A DNA stretch of 64,000 bases from Streptomyces sp. NBC_01294. GTDB taxonomy: Bacteria > Actinomycetota > Actinomycetes > Streptomycetales > Streptomycetaceae. The DNA lies in assembly GCF_035917235.1 (NCBI RefSeq), contig NZ_CP108423.1, positions 7,655,501-7,719,500 on the forward strand. Reading direction: 5' to 3'. The position numbers were made by a program, and so were the translations under genes. Shown here piece after piece: positions 42,377-53,094 of the stretch. A model generated the notes under the pieces. It had not been told where the DNA came from, did no database searches, and was given only the letters and a program-made list of their open reading frames with translations. How positions within the stretch are numbered: the stretch's first letter is position 1; every line of letters starts with the position of its first letter.

Positions 42377-43035
42377 GCGCCCTCGCCGCGGTCCTGTTCG
42401 ACATGGACGGCACCCTGGTCGACACCGAGGTGCTGTGGTGGCGGGCCACCGAGGAGGTGGCCGACGGCCTCGGCCACCGGCTGGCCGACGCGGACGCGCC
42501 CGAGGTGGTCGGCCGCGCGGTGCAGGACACCGCCGCGCACCTCGTACGGGTCTCGGGAGGGGGAGACCCGTACGAGGTGGCGGCCGCGCTCACCGACCGC
42601 TTTCACCGCCGCGTGGAGGCGGGAGCGCCGATGCGGCCCGGTGCCCAGCGGCTGCTGACCGCCCTGGCGGCCGAAGGCGTGCCCTTCGCCCTGGTCAGCG
42701 CGTCGCCCCGGGTGGTCGTGGACTCGGTGGTCGGGGGCTCGCTGGCCCATGTCCCCTTCGCCTTCACCCTGTCCGCAGACGACACCACGCGGACGAAGCC
42801 GCACCCGGACCCCTACCGGGCGGCCGCCGGGCGGCTGGGCCTCGTACCGCAGGCGTGCGTGGCGGTGGAGGACTCGCCGGACGGCGCCGCCTCCGCGGAG
42901 GCGGCCGGCTGCGGGGTCCTGGTGGTCCCGTCGCTGCTGCCGGTGCCGCGGTCACCGCTGCGGACCTTCGCGGACTCCCTGGAACACGTCACCGTGACCG
43001 GCCTGCGCGCCTGCCTGGAGACGCCTCGCGCCTAG
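42373..43035 (+). CDS. HAD family phosphatase
   Basis: The 220-residue protein begins LAAVLFDMDGTLVDTE, HAD motif I with both catalytic aspartates. A helical C1 cap follows, then motif II FALVSASPR, motif III Lys in TKPHPDPY and motif IV VEDSPDGAASAEAAG. It is most like beta-phosphoglucomutase-type HAD phosphatases. It is translationally coupled to the importer ATPase and therefore likely acts on the imported compound or its early product. It lacks obvious features of phosphonoacetaldehyde hydrolase, so aminoethylphosphonate use cannot be concluded. Confidence 0.88.
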   Translation: MSALAAVLFDMDGTLVDTEVLWWRATEEVADGLGHRLADADAPEVVGRAVQDTAAHLVRVSGGGDPYEVAAALTDRFHRRVEAGAPMRPGAQRLLTALAAEGVPFALVSASPRVVVDSVVGGSLAHVPFAFTLSADDTTRTKPHPDPYRAAAGRLGLVPQACVAVEDSPDGAASAEAAGCGVLVVPSLLPVPRSPLRTFADSLEHVTVTGLRACLETPRA

Positions 43036-43042
43036 AGGGCTT

Positions 43043-43552
43043 CTAGGCCGCCAGGCCGAGGATCTCCAGGATGCCCTCCGCGTAGGCGGCGGTTCCCGAT
43101 CCCGGGGCGGTGGCCAGTTCGCGGCGGAAGCCGTCCACGCCGGTGCGGACGAAGGCGGCGCACTGCCCGTGCAGCCCCGCCTCGTGGGTGCCGCCGTCGT
43201 CCACCGTGCACAGCAGCGCCAGCAGGGTCCACAGCAGGGCCTCGCGGGTCGCCCGCCGGGGCGGCTGCACCAACCACACGGCCATCAGCACGGCGCACAC
43301 CGCGGGTGCGGGCGGCTTCAGGTGCTGCGCGAAGAAGACGTGGCCCTCCAGCGCGCGGAACGCGGAGGGGTGCCCCTCGGCGGCATCCCGCACGGCGTCC
43401 ACCAGATGCCCCGCGGAATGACCGCAGCCGCACTCGATCGACTCCCAGTCGTGCCGCGCGATCTCCGCCTCCACCGAGTCCGGAACCAACGGGTTGCGCG
43501 GTACCGCGCTCTGGCGCCGCACTGCATACGGCCGATTCTCGCTCCCCCTCAT
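43043..43552 (-). CDS. Conserved hypothetical protein
   Basis: The 169-residue protein has ESIECGCGHSAGHLVDAVRDAAEGHPSAFRALEGHVFFAQHLKPPAPAVCAVLMAVWLVQ and DGGTHEAGLHGQCAAFVRTGVDGF. The cysteine- and histidine-containing ECGCGHS could bind a metal. No family is recognised. ATG 43552 is used; no good Shine-Dalgarno is visible, so it might be leaderless. It ends 7 bp from the convergent HAD gene, leaving no room for a separate terminator. Confidence 0.7.
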   Translation of the reverse strand: MRGSENRPYAVRRQSAVPRNPLVPDSVEAEIARHDWESIECGCGHSAGHLVDAVRDAAEGHPSAFRALEGHVFFAQHLKPPAPAVCAVLMAVWLVQPPRRATREALLWTLLALLCTVDDGGTHEAGLHGQCAAFVRTGVDGFRRELATAPGSGTAAYAEGILEILGLAA

Positions 43553-43632
43553 GGGGCACAGTATGGGCCCCGGCCCCACGGCTCGGCGAGGGGGGTCGGA
43601 ACCGGATCACCCGAGTGGCCGTCTGAGACCCC

Positions 43633-44730
43633 GTGTGGATGAAACGAAGAGTGCTCGCCCTGCTGATCGCCCTGCTCGCGACCCAGGTGGGCTCGCTGAT
43701 CAGCCCCGCGTACGCGTGCGGCTGCGGGGCCATGGTCCCCGGCGGCCAGTCCCGGATCGGGGTGGACCGTGAGACCTCCGTGGTGCGCTGGGACGGCCGT
43801 ACGGAGCAGATCGTCATGCGGTTCACCGTCGGCGGGGACGCGCAGCGGGCCGCCTGGATCATGCCGGTGCCGGGGCGGGCCACGGTCGAGCTGGGCGACG
43901 GGAACATGTTCGGCGAGCTGAGCGAGATGACCCGGCCCGAGCGCAGGACCCGCAGCTACTTCTGGCCCCGGAACGGCGACTGGCCCTTCGCCTCGAAGGT
44001 CGGGGACAGCGCGGGCGCCGCGCCGGGCCGCACGCCGTCGGCGGTCGGTGTCGTCGGCCGCGAGCAGCTCGGCGACTTCGACGTCGCACGGCTCACCGCC
44101 ACCGACCCGCAGGCCCTGAAGAACTGGCTGGAGAGCAACGGCTTCACGCTCCCCGACCGCCTCGCCGCCGAGGTCAAGCCGTACGTCGACCAGAAGTGGG
44201 AGTACGTGGCGGTACGGCTCGCCCCCCGGCAGGAGGGCAAGGTGCTGCGCGGCGACCTGGACCCGCTGAAGATCCGCTTCGAGAGCGAGCGGCTGGTCTA
44301 CCCGATGCGGCTGTCCCGGATGGCGAAGACGCCGCAGTCGCTCGGCCTGTACGTGCTGGCCGACCACCGCATGGAGCCCGCCTCCCCGATCGGCGGCTCC
44401 GCGCCGAAGGTGACCTTCGCCGGGACCATCCACCCCAAGGACGGCTCGCTCGCGGAACTCGCGGGCGGCGAACCGGTGTTCCTCACGGCCATCGACCAGG
44501 AGTTCCCGGAGCCCGCGCGCATCGACGCCGACCACGAACTGCGCGCCACCGCCCAGGACACTCCGTACCGCAGGGCCGTCTACCGCAACGAGCTGCTCAC
44601 GGTCTGGGACGGCATCCCCGTGTGGCTCCTGACGGTGTCGGGCGTCTTGGTGGCGCTGGCGGCGTCCTGCTTCGCGGTGATCCGCCGCCGCCGCGGCCGT
44701 CGCAGGCCGAGCCCCGGTCAGGCGGCCTGA
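43633..44730 (+). CDS. DUF2330 family exported membrane-anchored protein
   Basis: The 365-residue protein has a Sec signal (RVLALLIALLATQVGSLISPAYA) and an early CGCGAMVPGG cysteine pair characteristic of DUF2330. The large extracytoplasmic domain contains VRWDGRTEQIVMRFTVGGDAQRAAWIMPVPG. A C-terminal transmembrane helix follows (VWLLTVSGVLVALAASCFAVI), with an arginine-rich cytoplasmic end. Its function is unknown; homologues are widespread in actinobacteria. GTG 43633 or ATG 43639 could be the start. Confidence 0.87.
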   Translation: MWMKRRVLALLIALLATQVGSLISPAYACGCGAMVPGGQSRIGVDRETSVVRWDGRTEQIVMRFTVGGDAQRAAWIMPVPGRATVELGDGNMFGELSEMTRPERRTRSYFWPRNGDWPFASKVGDSAGAAPGRTPSAVGVVGREQLGDFDVARLTATDPQALKNWLESNGFTLPDRLAAEVKPYVDQKWEYVAVRLAPRQEGKVLRGDLDPLKIRFESERLVYPMRLSRMAKTPQSLGLYVLADHRMEPASPIGGSAPKVTFAGTIHPKDGSLAELAGGEPVFLTAIDQEFPEPARIDADHELRATAQDTPYRRAVYRNELLTVWDGIPVWLLTVSGVLVALAASCFAVIRRRRGRRRPSPGQAA

Positions 44731-44755
44731 GGCGGGCGGGTGGTGGTGTCCGGCC

Positions 44756-45835
44756 TCACGGTGAGGGGGCGGTGTTCTTGTCGAGGACGAGGTCGGCTGA
44801 CCAGGCTTCACCGAACTTGGTCTGCTTCCCGTCGGCGGTGAGGGAGTACACGCCCTCCAGCGGAACCTTCTCACCCGGTGCGGAGGACTGGAGGATGTCG
44901 CAGACGTCGGCGACCGACTCGACCGGCGTGTCCTTCATGGCCGTCAGCACGTCCCCGGTGCCCAGCGGGACCTTCCCCGCCGGAGAGTTCGTCCTGGCGT
45001 TGATGACGAACACCCCTGTCACTCCGCTGTCGATGAGCCTCTTCTGGGCGGCTTCCGCCTTGGTCGCGTCCTTCTCCTCGAAGTACAGGCCGAGTTCGGG
45101 GTCGTCCAGCCCTACGATGGTCCAGCCGGGGTCGTTCTGGACGACTCCTCCGGCCAGGGTGTCGAGGATGGGCCGGGCGTGGTCGCTGCTGATGGCGTAG
45201 AACTGCCCCTGCGTGGCGCCGGTGACGGTCAGGGCGTTGATCCCGACGACCTTCCCCTGGCCGTCGAGCAGCGGGCCACCGGAGTTGCCCGGGTTGACGG
45301 TCGCCGAGTGCTGGATCGTGGAGGGATAACGCGGGAACGAGGTCGACGGCTCGGCGTTCACGACGTTCGGGTTCTGCACCGAGCCGGCCGTGTACACGAC
45401 CTTCTGGCTGGTTTCGCTGATCCCCACGGGGTAGCCCAGTGCGGTGACGGTGTCGGCCACCTCGAGTTCCTTGCTCTCGCCGAACTCCAGGGACTTCAGG
45501 TCGGGCGGCTTCGAGGTGAACGTCAGGACCGCCAGGTCCGCGCAGGGGTCGATGCCGACCACCCGCACCGGCGCCGGCGGCTGTTCCCCGACCTTGACCT
45601 TCAGGGAGGGCTCGCCCTGCACGACGTGGGCATTGGTGGCGATGAGCCCCTTCTCCGCGTCGTAGATGAAGCCGGTTCCCTCGCCGTACTTCCCCAGGAC
45701 CTGAACGGTGGCCGGAGCCGCCCGCTCGTAGATCTTCTTGGGGTCCATGTCGTCGGCGAACGCCGCCGGGCCCGCCATGACCCCGAGTACCACGGTCGCG
45801 GCAGCCAGGACTACGCCGCTGGGCTGCACCTTCAT
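44756..45835 (-). CDS. HtrA/DegP-like secreted serine protease
   Basis: The 359-residue protein has a signal peptide (VVLAAATVVLGVMAGPAAFA) and a trypsin-like domain with complete triad: His70 (ATNAHVVQG), Asp100 (DPCADLAVLTF) and Ser185 (NPGNSGGPLL). A C-terminal PDZ-like region follows (SGVTGVFVINARTNSPAGKVPLGTGDVLTAMKDTPVESVADVCDIL). Such enzymes degrade or refold damaged exported proteins. It converges with the DUF2330 gene. No heat-shock operator was noticed. Confidence 0.9.
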   Translation of the reverse strand: MKVQPSGVVLAAATVVLGVMAGPAAFADDMDPKKIYERAAPATVQVLGKYGEGTGFIYDAEKGLIATNAHVVQGEPSLKVKVGEQPPAPVRVVGIDPCADLAVLTFTSKPPDLKSLEFGESKELEVADTVTALGYPVGISETSQKVVYTAGSVQNPNVVNAEPSTSFPRYPSTIQHSATVNPGNSGGPLLDGQGKVVGINALTVTGATQGQFYAISSDHARPILDTLAGGVVQNDPGWTIVGLDDPELGLYFEEKDATKAEAAQKRLIDSGVTGVFVINARTNSPAGKVPLGTGDVLTAMKDTPVESVADVCDILQSSAPGEKVPLEGVYSLTADGKQTKFGEAWSADLVLDKNTAPSP

Positions 45836-45933
45836 GCGCCCGCCACCTTCCCGAGGATGGATCCCCTCTTTCAGGCTAATCCCGCGGTCCCGAGGTGTCC
45901 TGGCAAGCCCGGAGCGACCGCCACGCCGGCCTT

Positions 45934-46671
45934 CTACGAGGCGACGGGCCGGCGGAACAGAGCCGTCCAGAGGAAGGACTCGCCGAAGAGCGGGGACTCG
46001 GCTGCCTCGTCGTTCATGCGGCGCAGCTCGACCTCGGTCAGGTCGCTGAAGATCGCGCGCAGGGACTCCGGCGTGTAGGCGAGCCCGCCCTGGAGGCCGG
46101 CCTCACGGTAGAAGGCCTCGTCGGGCAGCTCGGATCCCATCGCGCCCGCCGCGAAGCAGGTGAGCGCCAAGTGGCCGCCGGGGGCGAGGGCCCGTTCGAG
46201 GAGGGCGAGGTAGCTGATGCGGCGGTGGGGCGGTATGTGGTGGAAGCAGCCCGAGTCGTGGATGAGGTCGTACGGGCCGCTCAGCGTGGTCGCGGCGAGG
46301 GCGAAGGCATCGCCTTGGTGGAACCGGACATCGGCTCCCGCCTCGCGGGCCCGCTCCTCGGCCCAGGCGATGGCCGCCGCAGACAGGTCGACGGCGTCCA
46401 CCTCGAAGCCCGCGGAGGCGAGGCGCAGCGCGTTGCGGCCGGGTCCGCACCCCAGGTCGAGGGCGCGGCCCGGGGAGATCAGGCCGCGGTCGAGGTACGA
46501 GACCAGGTTCTCGTCCGGCTTCGACACGAAGAACGGCACCGGCTTCGAGCGGTCCGCGTAGAAGCCGTCCCACCAGGAGGCGCCGTCGGCCGTCCAGCGG
46601 TCGGCCTCCGGTGCGAAGAGGCCGTCCAGGAGCCTCAGTACGTCGTCCACCGTGCGTATGTTCCGGTCCAT
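45934..46671 (-). CDS. SAM-dependent methyltransferase
   Basis: The 245-residue protein carries a class I methyltransferase fold: ALDLGCGPGRNALRLASAGFEVDAVDLSAAAIAWAEERA is motif I with the acidic loop, and GPYDLIHDSGCFHHIPPHRRISYLALL covers motifs II-III. The FVSKPDENLVSYLDRGLISPG segment before motif I matches thiopurine/tellurite-type methyltransferases. The substrate is unknown. ATG 46671 has an excellent GGGAGGGGG upstream and is preferred to the longer frame beginning at 46803. Confidence 0.9.
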   Translation of the reverse strand: MDRNIRTVDDVLRLLDGLFAPEADRWTADGASWWDGFYADRSKPVPFFVSKPDENLVSYLDRGLISPGRALDLGCGPGRNALRLASAGFEVDAVDLSAAAIAWAEERAREAGADVRFHQGDAFALAATTLSGPYDLIHDSGCFHHIPPHRRISYLALLERALAPGGHLALTCFAAGAMGSELPDEAFYREAGLQGGLAYTPESLRAIFSDLTEVELRRMNDEAAESPLFGESFLWTALFRRPVAS

Positions 46672-46853
46672 CCGGCCCCCTCCCGTGATCACGATCCTAT
46701 CTCGCGGCCGGACGGAAGGAATCGAACACGACCCGTATCCGATCCCTCGATTCCTTGAATCCACCGCAGTGCTGACGGCCCGTTCGCGCCTGCTCCTGGG
46801 CACCGGCCGGTGGCCCCGTCCCGGTGCGGACGGAGTGTGAATAGGGTGACCCC

Positions 46854-47969
46854 ATGTCTGTCACGTTGAGCTCCGCGAAGGCCTCTGCCGCACTCCGCAG
46901 GTCGGCGCGGGTTTCCGCCGAGTTGCTGGTGGTCCTGGTCATGGCGGCGGCGGCCCTGTGGGTCCTGAGCCGGATGTGGTCGGTCGTCTGGCCGCTCATA
47001 GTCGCCATGTTCCTCACCACCCTGACCTGGCCCCTGGCCGCATTGCTGCGCCGGCGGGGGTGGCGGCCCGCCCTGGCCGCCACCGTGGTGACCGTGGGGT
47101 TCCTCCTGGTGGCCGCGGGCGTCGTGGCGCTGATCGCCGTGCCCGTGGCCTCCCAGTCGGGCGAACTGGTCGAAGGCGTGGCCGAGGGCATCCAACGGCT
47201 GCGCGAGTGGGCGGCCGGGCCGCCGCTGAACATCGGCGACGACCAGATCACCGGCGCCTTCGACGCCGCGACGGCCCGCCTCCAGAACAGCATCGGCAGC
47301 GCGGTCTCCACCGTCGTCACGGGGGTGGGTACCGTCTTCAGCGGCCTGGTCACCGCCGTGCTGTCGCTCTTCCTGATGTTCTTCTTCCTCAAGGACGGCC
47401 CCCGCTTCCTGCCGTGGCTCACCCGCCAACTCCCCGGCCGGCTCGCCGTCGACATCCCGGTCGTGGCCGAGCGCAGTTGGCAGACCCTGGGCTCGTTCGT
47501 CCGGTCCCAGGCCTTCGTCGGCCTCCTCGACGCCGTGTTCATCGGCCTGGGCCTGTGGATCGTGGGCGTGCCCCTGGTGCTGCCGCTGGCCGTTCTGACC
47601 TTCGTCTCCGCCTTCGTGCCGATCGTGGGAGCCCTGTTCGCCGGTCTGGTGGCGGTGCTCATCACGCTGGTGTCGAACGGCCTGACGGACGCGCTGATCG
47701 TGCTGGCCATCATCGTCGGCGTGCAGCAGCTCGAAGGAAACGTGTTCCAGCCGATGATCCAGAGCCGCAGTCTCGGTCTCCACGCGACGGTGATCCTGCT
47801 GGCGGTCACGCTGGGCGGCAGCCTGGCCGGCGTCGTGGGCAGCCTGCTGGCCGTACCGGTGGCCGCACTCGTCGCCGTCGTCTGGAACTACCTGCGCGAC
47901 CAGCTCAGCGAACCACCGCACGAGCCGGAGCCCGACGAACGGCTGCCCACAGCTCCTGCCCCGTCATAG
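46854..47969 (+). CDS. AI-2E family transporter
   Basis: The 371-residue protein has 7-8 transmembrane segments. The helical extracytoplasmic middle has GELVEGVAEGIQRLREWAAGPPL, and the typical C-terminal motifs are GLGLWIVGVPLVLPLAVLTFVSAFVPIVGALFAG and QQLEGNVFQPMIQSRSLGLHATVILLAVTLGGSLAGVVG. Members include the AI-2 exporter TqsA and Na+/H+ antiporters, so substrate assignment is open. Pro/Glu-rich C-terminal tail. Single-gene unit. Confidence 0.92.
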   Translation: MSVTLSSAKASAALRRSARVSAELLVVLVMAAAALWVLSRMWSVVWPLIVAMFLTTLTWPLAALLRRRGWRPALAATVVTVGFLLVAAGVVALIAVPVASQSGELVEGVAEGIQRLREWAAGPPLNIGDDQITGAFDAATARLQNSIGSAVSTVVTGVGTVFSGLVTAVLSLFLMFFFLKDGPRFLPWLTRQLPGRLAVDIPVVAERSWQTLGSFVRSQAFVGLLDAVFIGLGLWIVGVPLVLPLAVLTFVSAFVPIVGALFAGLVAVLITLVSNGLTDALIVLAIIVGVQQLEGNVFQPMIQSRSLGLHATVILLAVTLGGSLAGVVGSLLAVPVAALVAVVWNYLRDQLSEPPHEPEPDERLPTAPAPS

Positions 47970-48063
47970 GACCGCGCCGCGGGGTCACCGCGGGGTCACC
48001 GCGAGGGCGAGCACCGTCACGTCGGCGGTGAGCACTAGGTTCCCCGTTGGGGTCTTTGTCGTT

Positions 48064-48103
48064 TTCGGACAGTGTGATGGGAATTCAGGTCGTTGTGTCC
48101 GAA
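48064..48103. promoter_or_regulatory. Inverted repeat upstream of secreted protein gene
   Basis: TTCGGACA (48064-48071) and TGTCCGAA (48096-48103) are exact reverse complements separated by 24 bases, about 95 bp before the start at 48196. They may form a leader hairpin or a spaced operator. The same gap also has an 11-bp tandem repeat GCGGGGTCACC near 47978-47999. Confidence 0.4.
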
Positions 48104-48195
48104 GGGCCTCCGCGGGCGGGGCGGCGTTGTCGCACGCTGGAGCGGATCCGCGTCCCGGTCGGGGCGGGGGCACCGGGACGCACAGGGGGAACGTG

Positions 48196-48816
48196 ATGGG
48201 GGTACGCGCGTGGACACGCGGATCGGCGGCCGTGGCGGGGGCCGCGCTGCTGGCCGGCGTGGCGTCGGGGCCGGCGAGCGGCGCGGAGCAGTGGCGGCCC
48301 AGGCCGGGGACCCTGTACATCTCCGACATCCGCCTCGGGGACGGGATCGGGTGGTACGCCGCTCCGGTCCAGCGGGGCTGGGGCCAGGAGCACGCATGCC
48401 TGGACGACTGGTCGGTACAGCCTCCCGAGGTGAACGTCTGGCACCGGGACTTCACGACCTCGGAGACCGCCTCCGCCCAGCAGAAGGTGGTGGTCTTCGC
48501 GACCGAGGCAGAGGCCATCGCGTTCGCGGACGCGGCCCGGCTGAACTTCGCCGACTGCCCGCGCCGCCAGAACGAGCCCGGTACGACCGCGACGGGCCAT
48601 GACCACGGTGCGGTGGACGTGGAGGAGGGCGCCACGCTCCAGGGCATGTACACCTTCGACGCCGATGCCCAGGAGCGTCCCCACATGAACTACCTGTGGG
48701 GCGTGGGCCGTGACGGGGACACCGTCACGCTGGTCAACTGGTGGAGCTACTGGGGCGACCCGCCGGTGCAGGCATGGAAGAACATCCTCCGGACCGGGGT
48801 GAACAAACTGTACTGA
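48196..48816 (+). CDS. Secreted hypothetical protein
   Basis: The 206-residue product has a Sec signal (AWTRGSAAVAGAALLAGVASGPASGA). The mature domain contains RPRPGTLYISDIRLGDGIGWYAAPVQRGWGQEHACLDDW and TASAQQKVVVFATEAEAIAFADAARLNFADCPRRQ. It resembles PknH/LppH-like sensor domains of actinobacteria by the paired cysteines and the VVVFATEAEAIAFADAA pattern; this is tentative. ATG 48196 follows AGGGGGAA. Single-gene unit preceded by an inverted repeat. Confidence 0.75.
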   Translation: MGVRAWTRGSAAVAGAALLAGVASGPASGAEQWRPRPGTLYISDIRLGDGIGWYAAPVQRGWGQEHACLDDWSVQPPEVNVWHRDFTTSETASAQQKVVVFATEAEAIAFADAARLNFADCPRRQNEPGTTATGHDHGAVDVEEGATLQGMYTFDADAQERPHMNYLWGVGRDGDTVTLVNWWSYWGDPPVQAWKNILRTGVNKLY

Positions 48817-48897
48817 CCGAGGGACGGGGTGCCGGTGCCGGTGCCGGTGCCGGTGCCGGGCAGGAGCACCTGTGCCTGCCCGGCACCCGCGGGGGCG

Positions 48898-50631
<1,734 letters not shown>

Positions 50632-50660
50632 CCGTCCTCCTGGAGTCGTGCCGGTTCGTG

Positions 50661-50700
50661 CGGGGTCGTGCCGGGTCGTGCCGGGTCGTGCCGGGTCGTT
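50661..50700 (+). repeat. 10-bp tandem repeat upstream of esterase
   Basis: Four near-exact units of CCGGGTCGTG lie in the non-coding leader of the minus-strand esterase gene, with one more degenerate unit on the left. The period of about one DNA turn is notable, but no function is evident. Confidence 0.85.
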
Positions 50701-50710
50701 CCCGGTCCCG

Positions 50711-50770
50711 ACCGGCCGGGGCGGGGCGGTGGCGCGGTGCACCGCGCCGCCCCGCCCCGCCCCGGCCGGT
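50711..50770 (-). terminator. Very GC-rich 60-nt hairpin after SurE gene
   Basis: ACCGGCCGGGGCGGGGCGG can pair with the complementary CCGCCCCGCCCCGGCCGGT, leaving five extra bases on one side. Inside lies a perfect palindrome GGCGCGGTGCACCGCGCC. It starts ten bases after the SurE stop (minus strand), so it should terminate the MFS-SurE transcript. Confidence 0.85.
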
Positions 50771-50779
50771 GCCCGGGTC

Positions 50780-51709
50780 CTACGGGCGGAGCCCGGCGAG
50801 CAGGGCGGAGGTCACGGCGTGGTCCGCCGGGCCGGTGTTCCAGTCCGGGTTCATCGGGCTGACGGCGATCCGGCCGGCGCTCACGGCTTCGACGTCACCG
50901 CCCTTGGCGGCGGGCTGCAGGTCCACCTTCACGGTGATCTTCCAGGTGCCGTCGCCCGCGTCGGTGAAGTCCGGTTCGAGGAAGTTCTGCGGATCCTGGA
51001 AGGTCGCGGCCACCCCGGCGGCCTTGCCCGTGCCGTCCGCGCCGACGACCGGGTGGTTGACGTTCAGGCCGACGCCCTTGGGCAGCAGCGGACCGGACCG
51101 GGCCCGCGCCCGCAGCCGGTCGATCAGCTTGACCGCGAAGTCGACCGTGGGCCCCATGGCGTTGACCGTGGTGACCGGGTCGGGCGCGCTCAGGCCGCCG
51201 GTGCTCAGCGCGATGGCCGGTACGCCGGACTCCAGCGCGGTGACGGCGCCGCCGACCGTACCGGAGTGGGTGGCGAGCCCGGCGACGTTCGGGCCGAAGT
51301 TGGTGCCGGAGACGACCAGGTCGGGGGCGGCGCCGGCGAAGACCTCGGACAGTCCGAAGGCGACGGAGTCGCCCGGAGTGCCGTCGACGGCCCAGACCTT
51401 CGGCTCGGGGTGCTTCACCGTGATCGTGGGGGCGTTCATCATCTTCGTGCCGGTGCCGCTCTGGTTGGTGAGCGGGGCGACGATCGTGACGTCGTGTCCG
51501 GCGGCGGTCAGCCGCTCGAAGGCCTTGCGGATGCCCGGCGCGTTGTATCCGTCGTCGTTGGTGAGCAGGATCCGCAACGGGCCGGCGGGCGCGGCCGCCG
51601 GCGTCGCGGAGGGCGCGGTCTGCGGCGAGGCGACCGCCGGTGCGGTGCCGGCCAGGGCCGGCGTGCACAGCATCAGGGCGGCCAGCGGCAGAACTCGCTT
51701 GCGTCTCAC
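50780..51709 (-). CDS. Secreted SurE-like 5'/3'-nucleotidase
   Basis: The 309-residue protein starts at GTG 51709 behind AAGGAG. Its signal peptide is RKRVLPLAALMLCTPALAGTAPAVA. The SurE fold opens with PLRILLTNDDGYNAPGIRKAFERLTAAGHDVTIVAPLTNQSGTG (metal-binding NDDG). VDGTPGDSVAFGLSEVF and LVVSGTNFGPNVAGLATHSGTVGGAVTA contain the other metal ligands. SurE enzymes dephosphorylate nucleoside monophosphates; most are cytosolic, but exported forms occur in actinobacteria. It lies 131 bp downstream of an MFS gene on the same strand, followed by a strong hairpin. Confidence 0.9.
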   Translation of the reverse strand: MRRKRVLPLAALMLCTPALAGTAPAVASPQTAPSATPAAAPAGPLRILLTNDDGYNAPGIRKAFERLTAAGHDVTIVAPLTNQSGTGTKMMNAPTITVKHPEPKVWAVDGTPGDSVAFGLSEVFAGAAPDLVVSGTNFGPNVAGLATHSGTVGGAVTALESGVPAIALSTGGLSAPDPVTTVNAMGPTVDFAVKLIDRLRARARSGPLLPKGVGLNVNHPVVGADGTGKAAGVAATFQDPQNFLEPDFTDAGDGTWKITVKVDLQPAAKGGDVEAVSAGRIAVSPMNPDWNTGPADHAVTSALLAGLRP

Positions 51710-51840
51710 AGAGTGCTCCTTCAGAGGGGAGGGAGATGAGGGTGAGTGGGGTGGTGAGCCGGCGGGCGCGCGACCCTCGGCGTGCGCCCGCCGGAGTTCC
51801 GGCCGGGCCCGTCCCGCGGGACGGACCCGGGGGAGTGGGA

Positions 51841-53094
51841 TCAGCGCACGCTGCGGATCGGGAGGATGGCGAGCGCGCCGATCAGGGAGAGGACACCGCC
51901 GGCCAGGAAGAGCGGGGTGTAGCCGCCCAGCGCGGTGACGATGGCCGAGGCGACGAAGGGGGCGATGATCTGCGGTCCCGCGTTCGCGATGTTGAGGACG
52001 CCCATGTCGCGGGCGGCGTCCTCGGCCCGCGGGAGGACGAGGGTGACGAGCGCGGTGTCGACGGCCATGAAGCATCCGAAGGCGAGGCCGTTGAGCGCGC
52101 TGAAGACGAGCATGCCGGTCCAGGTCGGGCTGACCACGGGGACCACCATGACGAGCCCGGCGAGGGCGGCCGATACGCCGACGAACACCTTGCGCCGGTT
52201 CCAGCGGTCGGACAGCAGACCGCCCAGCACGGTGGAGACGGCCATCGCGACCATCGACACCGGGGTGAGCACGGCCATCGCGGCGGGCGGGGTGAGTCCG
52301 GCGGGCAGCGCGATGTGGTCGCCGAGGATGTACAGCTGGTAGCCGATGACGGAGAAGTAGCCGAGGACCATCAGGGCCCGGCCGATGAAGGCCCACCGGA
52401 AGTCGTGGTTGGCCAACGCCGAGAGGAATGCGGCCAGTTGGGCGCGCTTGGGTGCGGCCGGCGCGTCGGCGGCGGGCCCGGTGCGCGGGATGTCCCGGCA
52501 GAAGCCGGTGAGCAGCAGCGCGGACACGGCGACGATCGCACCGAGGACGAGGTAGCCGGTGCGCAGGTGTTCCGCGGTCTGGGAGGCGACGAGCACGCCG
52601 ACCGTGCCGCCGATGGGCAGGCCGAGCCCCACCAGCGCGGACGCGGTGCCGCGGCGGGTGGCGGCGACCCGGTCGGGCACGATCGCGGTGACCGCGGCCT
52701 GATAGACGTTCATGGTGGCCTGGATCAGGCACCAGCCGATGCCGACGAGCAGCGCGGTGGTCACGTTGCCGAGGAAGGCCAGGCCGGCGAGCGAGGCCAG
52801 GGCGCCGCCCAGGATCCAGGGGTTGCGGCGCCCGCTGCGGTCGGAGAGGGCGCCGGCGATCGGATTGAAGGCGGTGGCGAAGATCGCGCTGATGCCGCCG
52901 ATCAGGCCCAGGACGGCGACCTTGTCATCGGGGGCGATCGCGGCGATCTGCGTGGGCAGCAGCACGGAGCCGACACCCATGTAGACCGCCATCAACGCGG
53001 AGTTGGCGACCAGCAGCAGGGGCAGGAGCCCACGCTGGCGGGCGGGTTCCGGAATCGGGGGGACGGTCGGATCGGCTACTTCGTGCGTGGCCAT
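51841..53094 (-). CDS. MFS transporter
   Basis: The 417-residue protein has 12 predicted transmembrane helices. The MFS loop between helices 2 and 3 is FNPIAGALSDRSGRRNPWIL, with the repeat GGLLSDRWNRRKVFV after helix 8. It resembles sugar or drug transporters of the 12-TM class. A LacI-type operator candidate (53220-53231) lies about 125 bp upstream of its start. Together with SurE it may import a product of extracellular ester and phosphate hydrolysis, or export a metabolite; this is inference. Confidence 0.9.
   Translation of the reverse strand: MATHEVADPTVPPIPEPARQRGLLPLLLVANSALMAVYMGVGSVLLPTQIAAIAPDDKVAVLGLIGGISAIFATAFNPIAGALSDRSGRRNPWILGGALASLAGLAFLGNVTTALLVGIGWCLIQATMNVYQAAVTAIVPDRVAATRRGTASALVGLGLPIGGTVGVLVASQTAEHLRTGYLVLGAIVAVSALLLTGFCRDIPRTGPAADAPAAPKRAQLAAFLSALANHDFRWAFIGRALMVLGYFSVIGYQLYILGDHIALPAGLTPPAAMAVLTPVSMVAMAVSTVLGGLLSDRWNRRKVFVGVSAALAGLVMVVPVVSPTWTGMLVFSALNGLAFGCFMAVDTALVTLVLPRAEDAARDMGVLNIANAGPQIIAPFVASAIVTALGGYTPLFLAGGVLSLIGALAILPIRSVR

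Noticed and set aside
42373..43035. Phosphonoacetaldehyde hydrolase (PhnX) assignment for the HAD gene
   Set aside because: The gene context is suggestive, but the motif pattern fits general beta-phosphoglucomutase-like phosphatases better, and the lysine expected for Schiff-base formation in PhnX was not identified.
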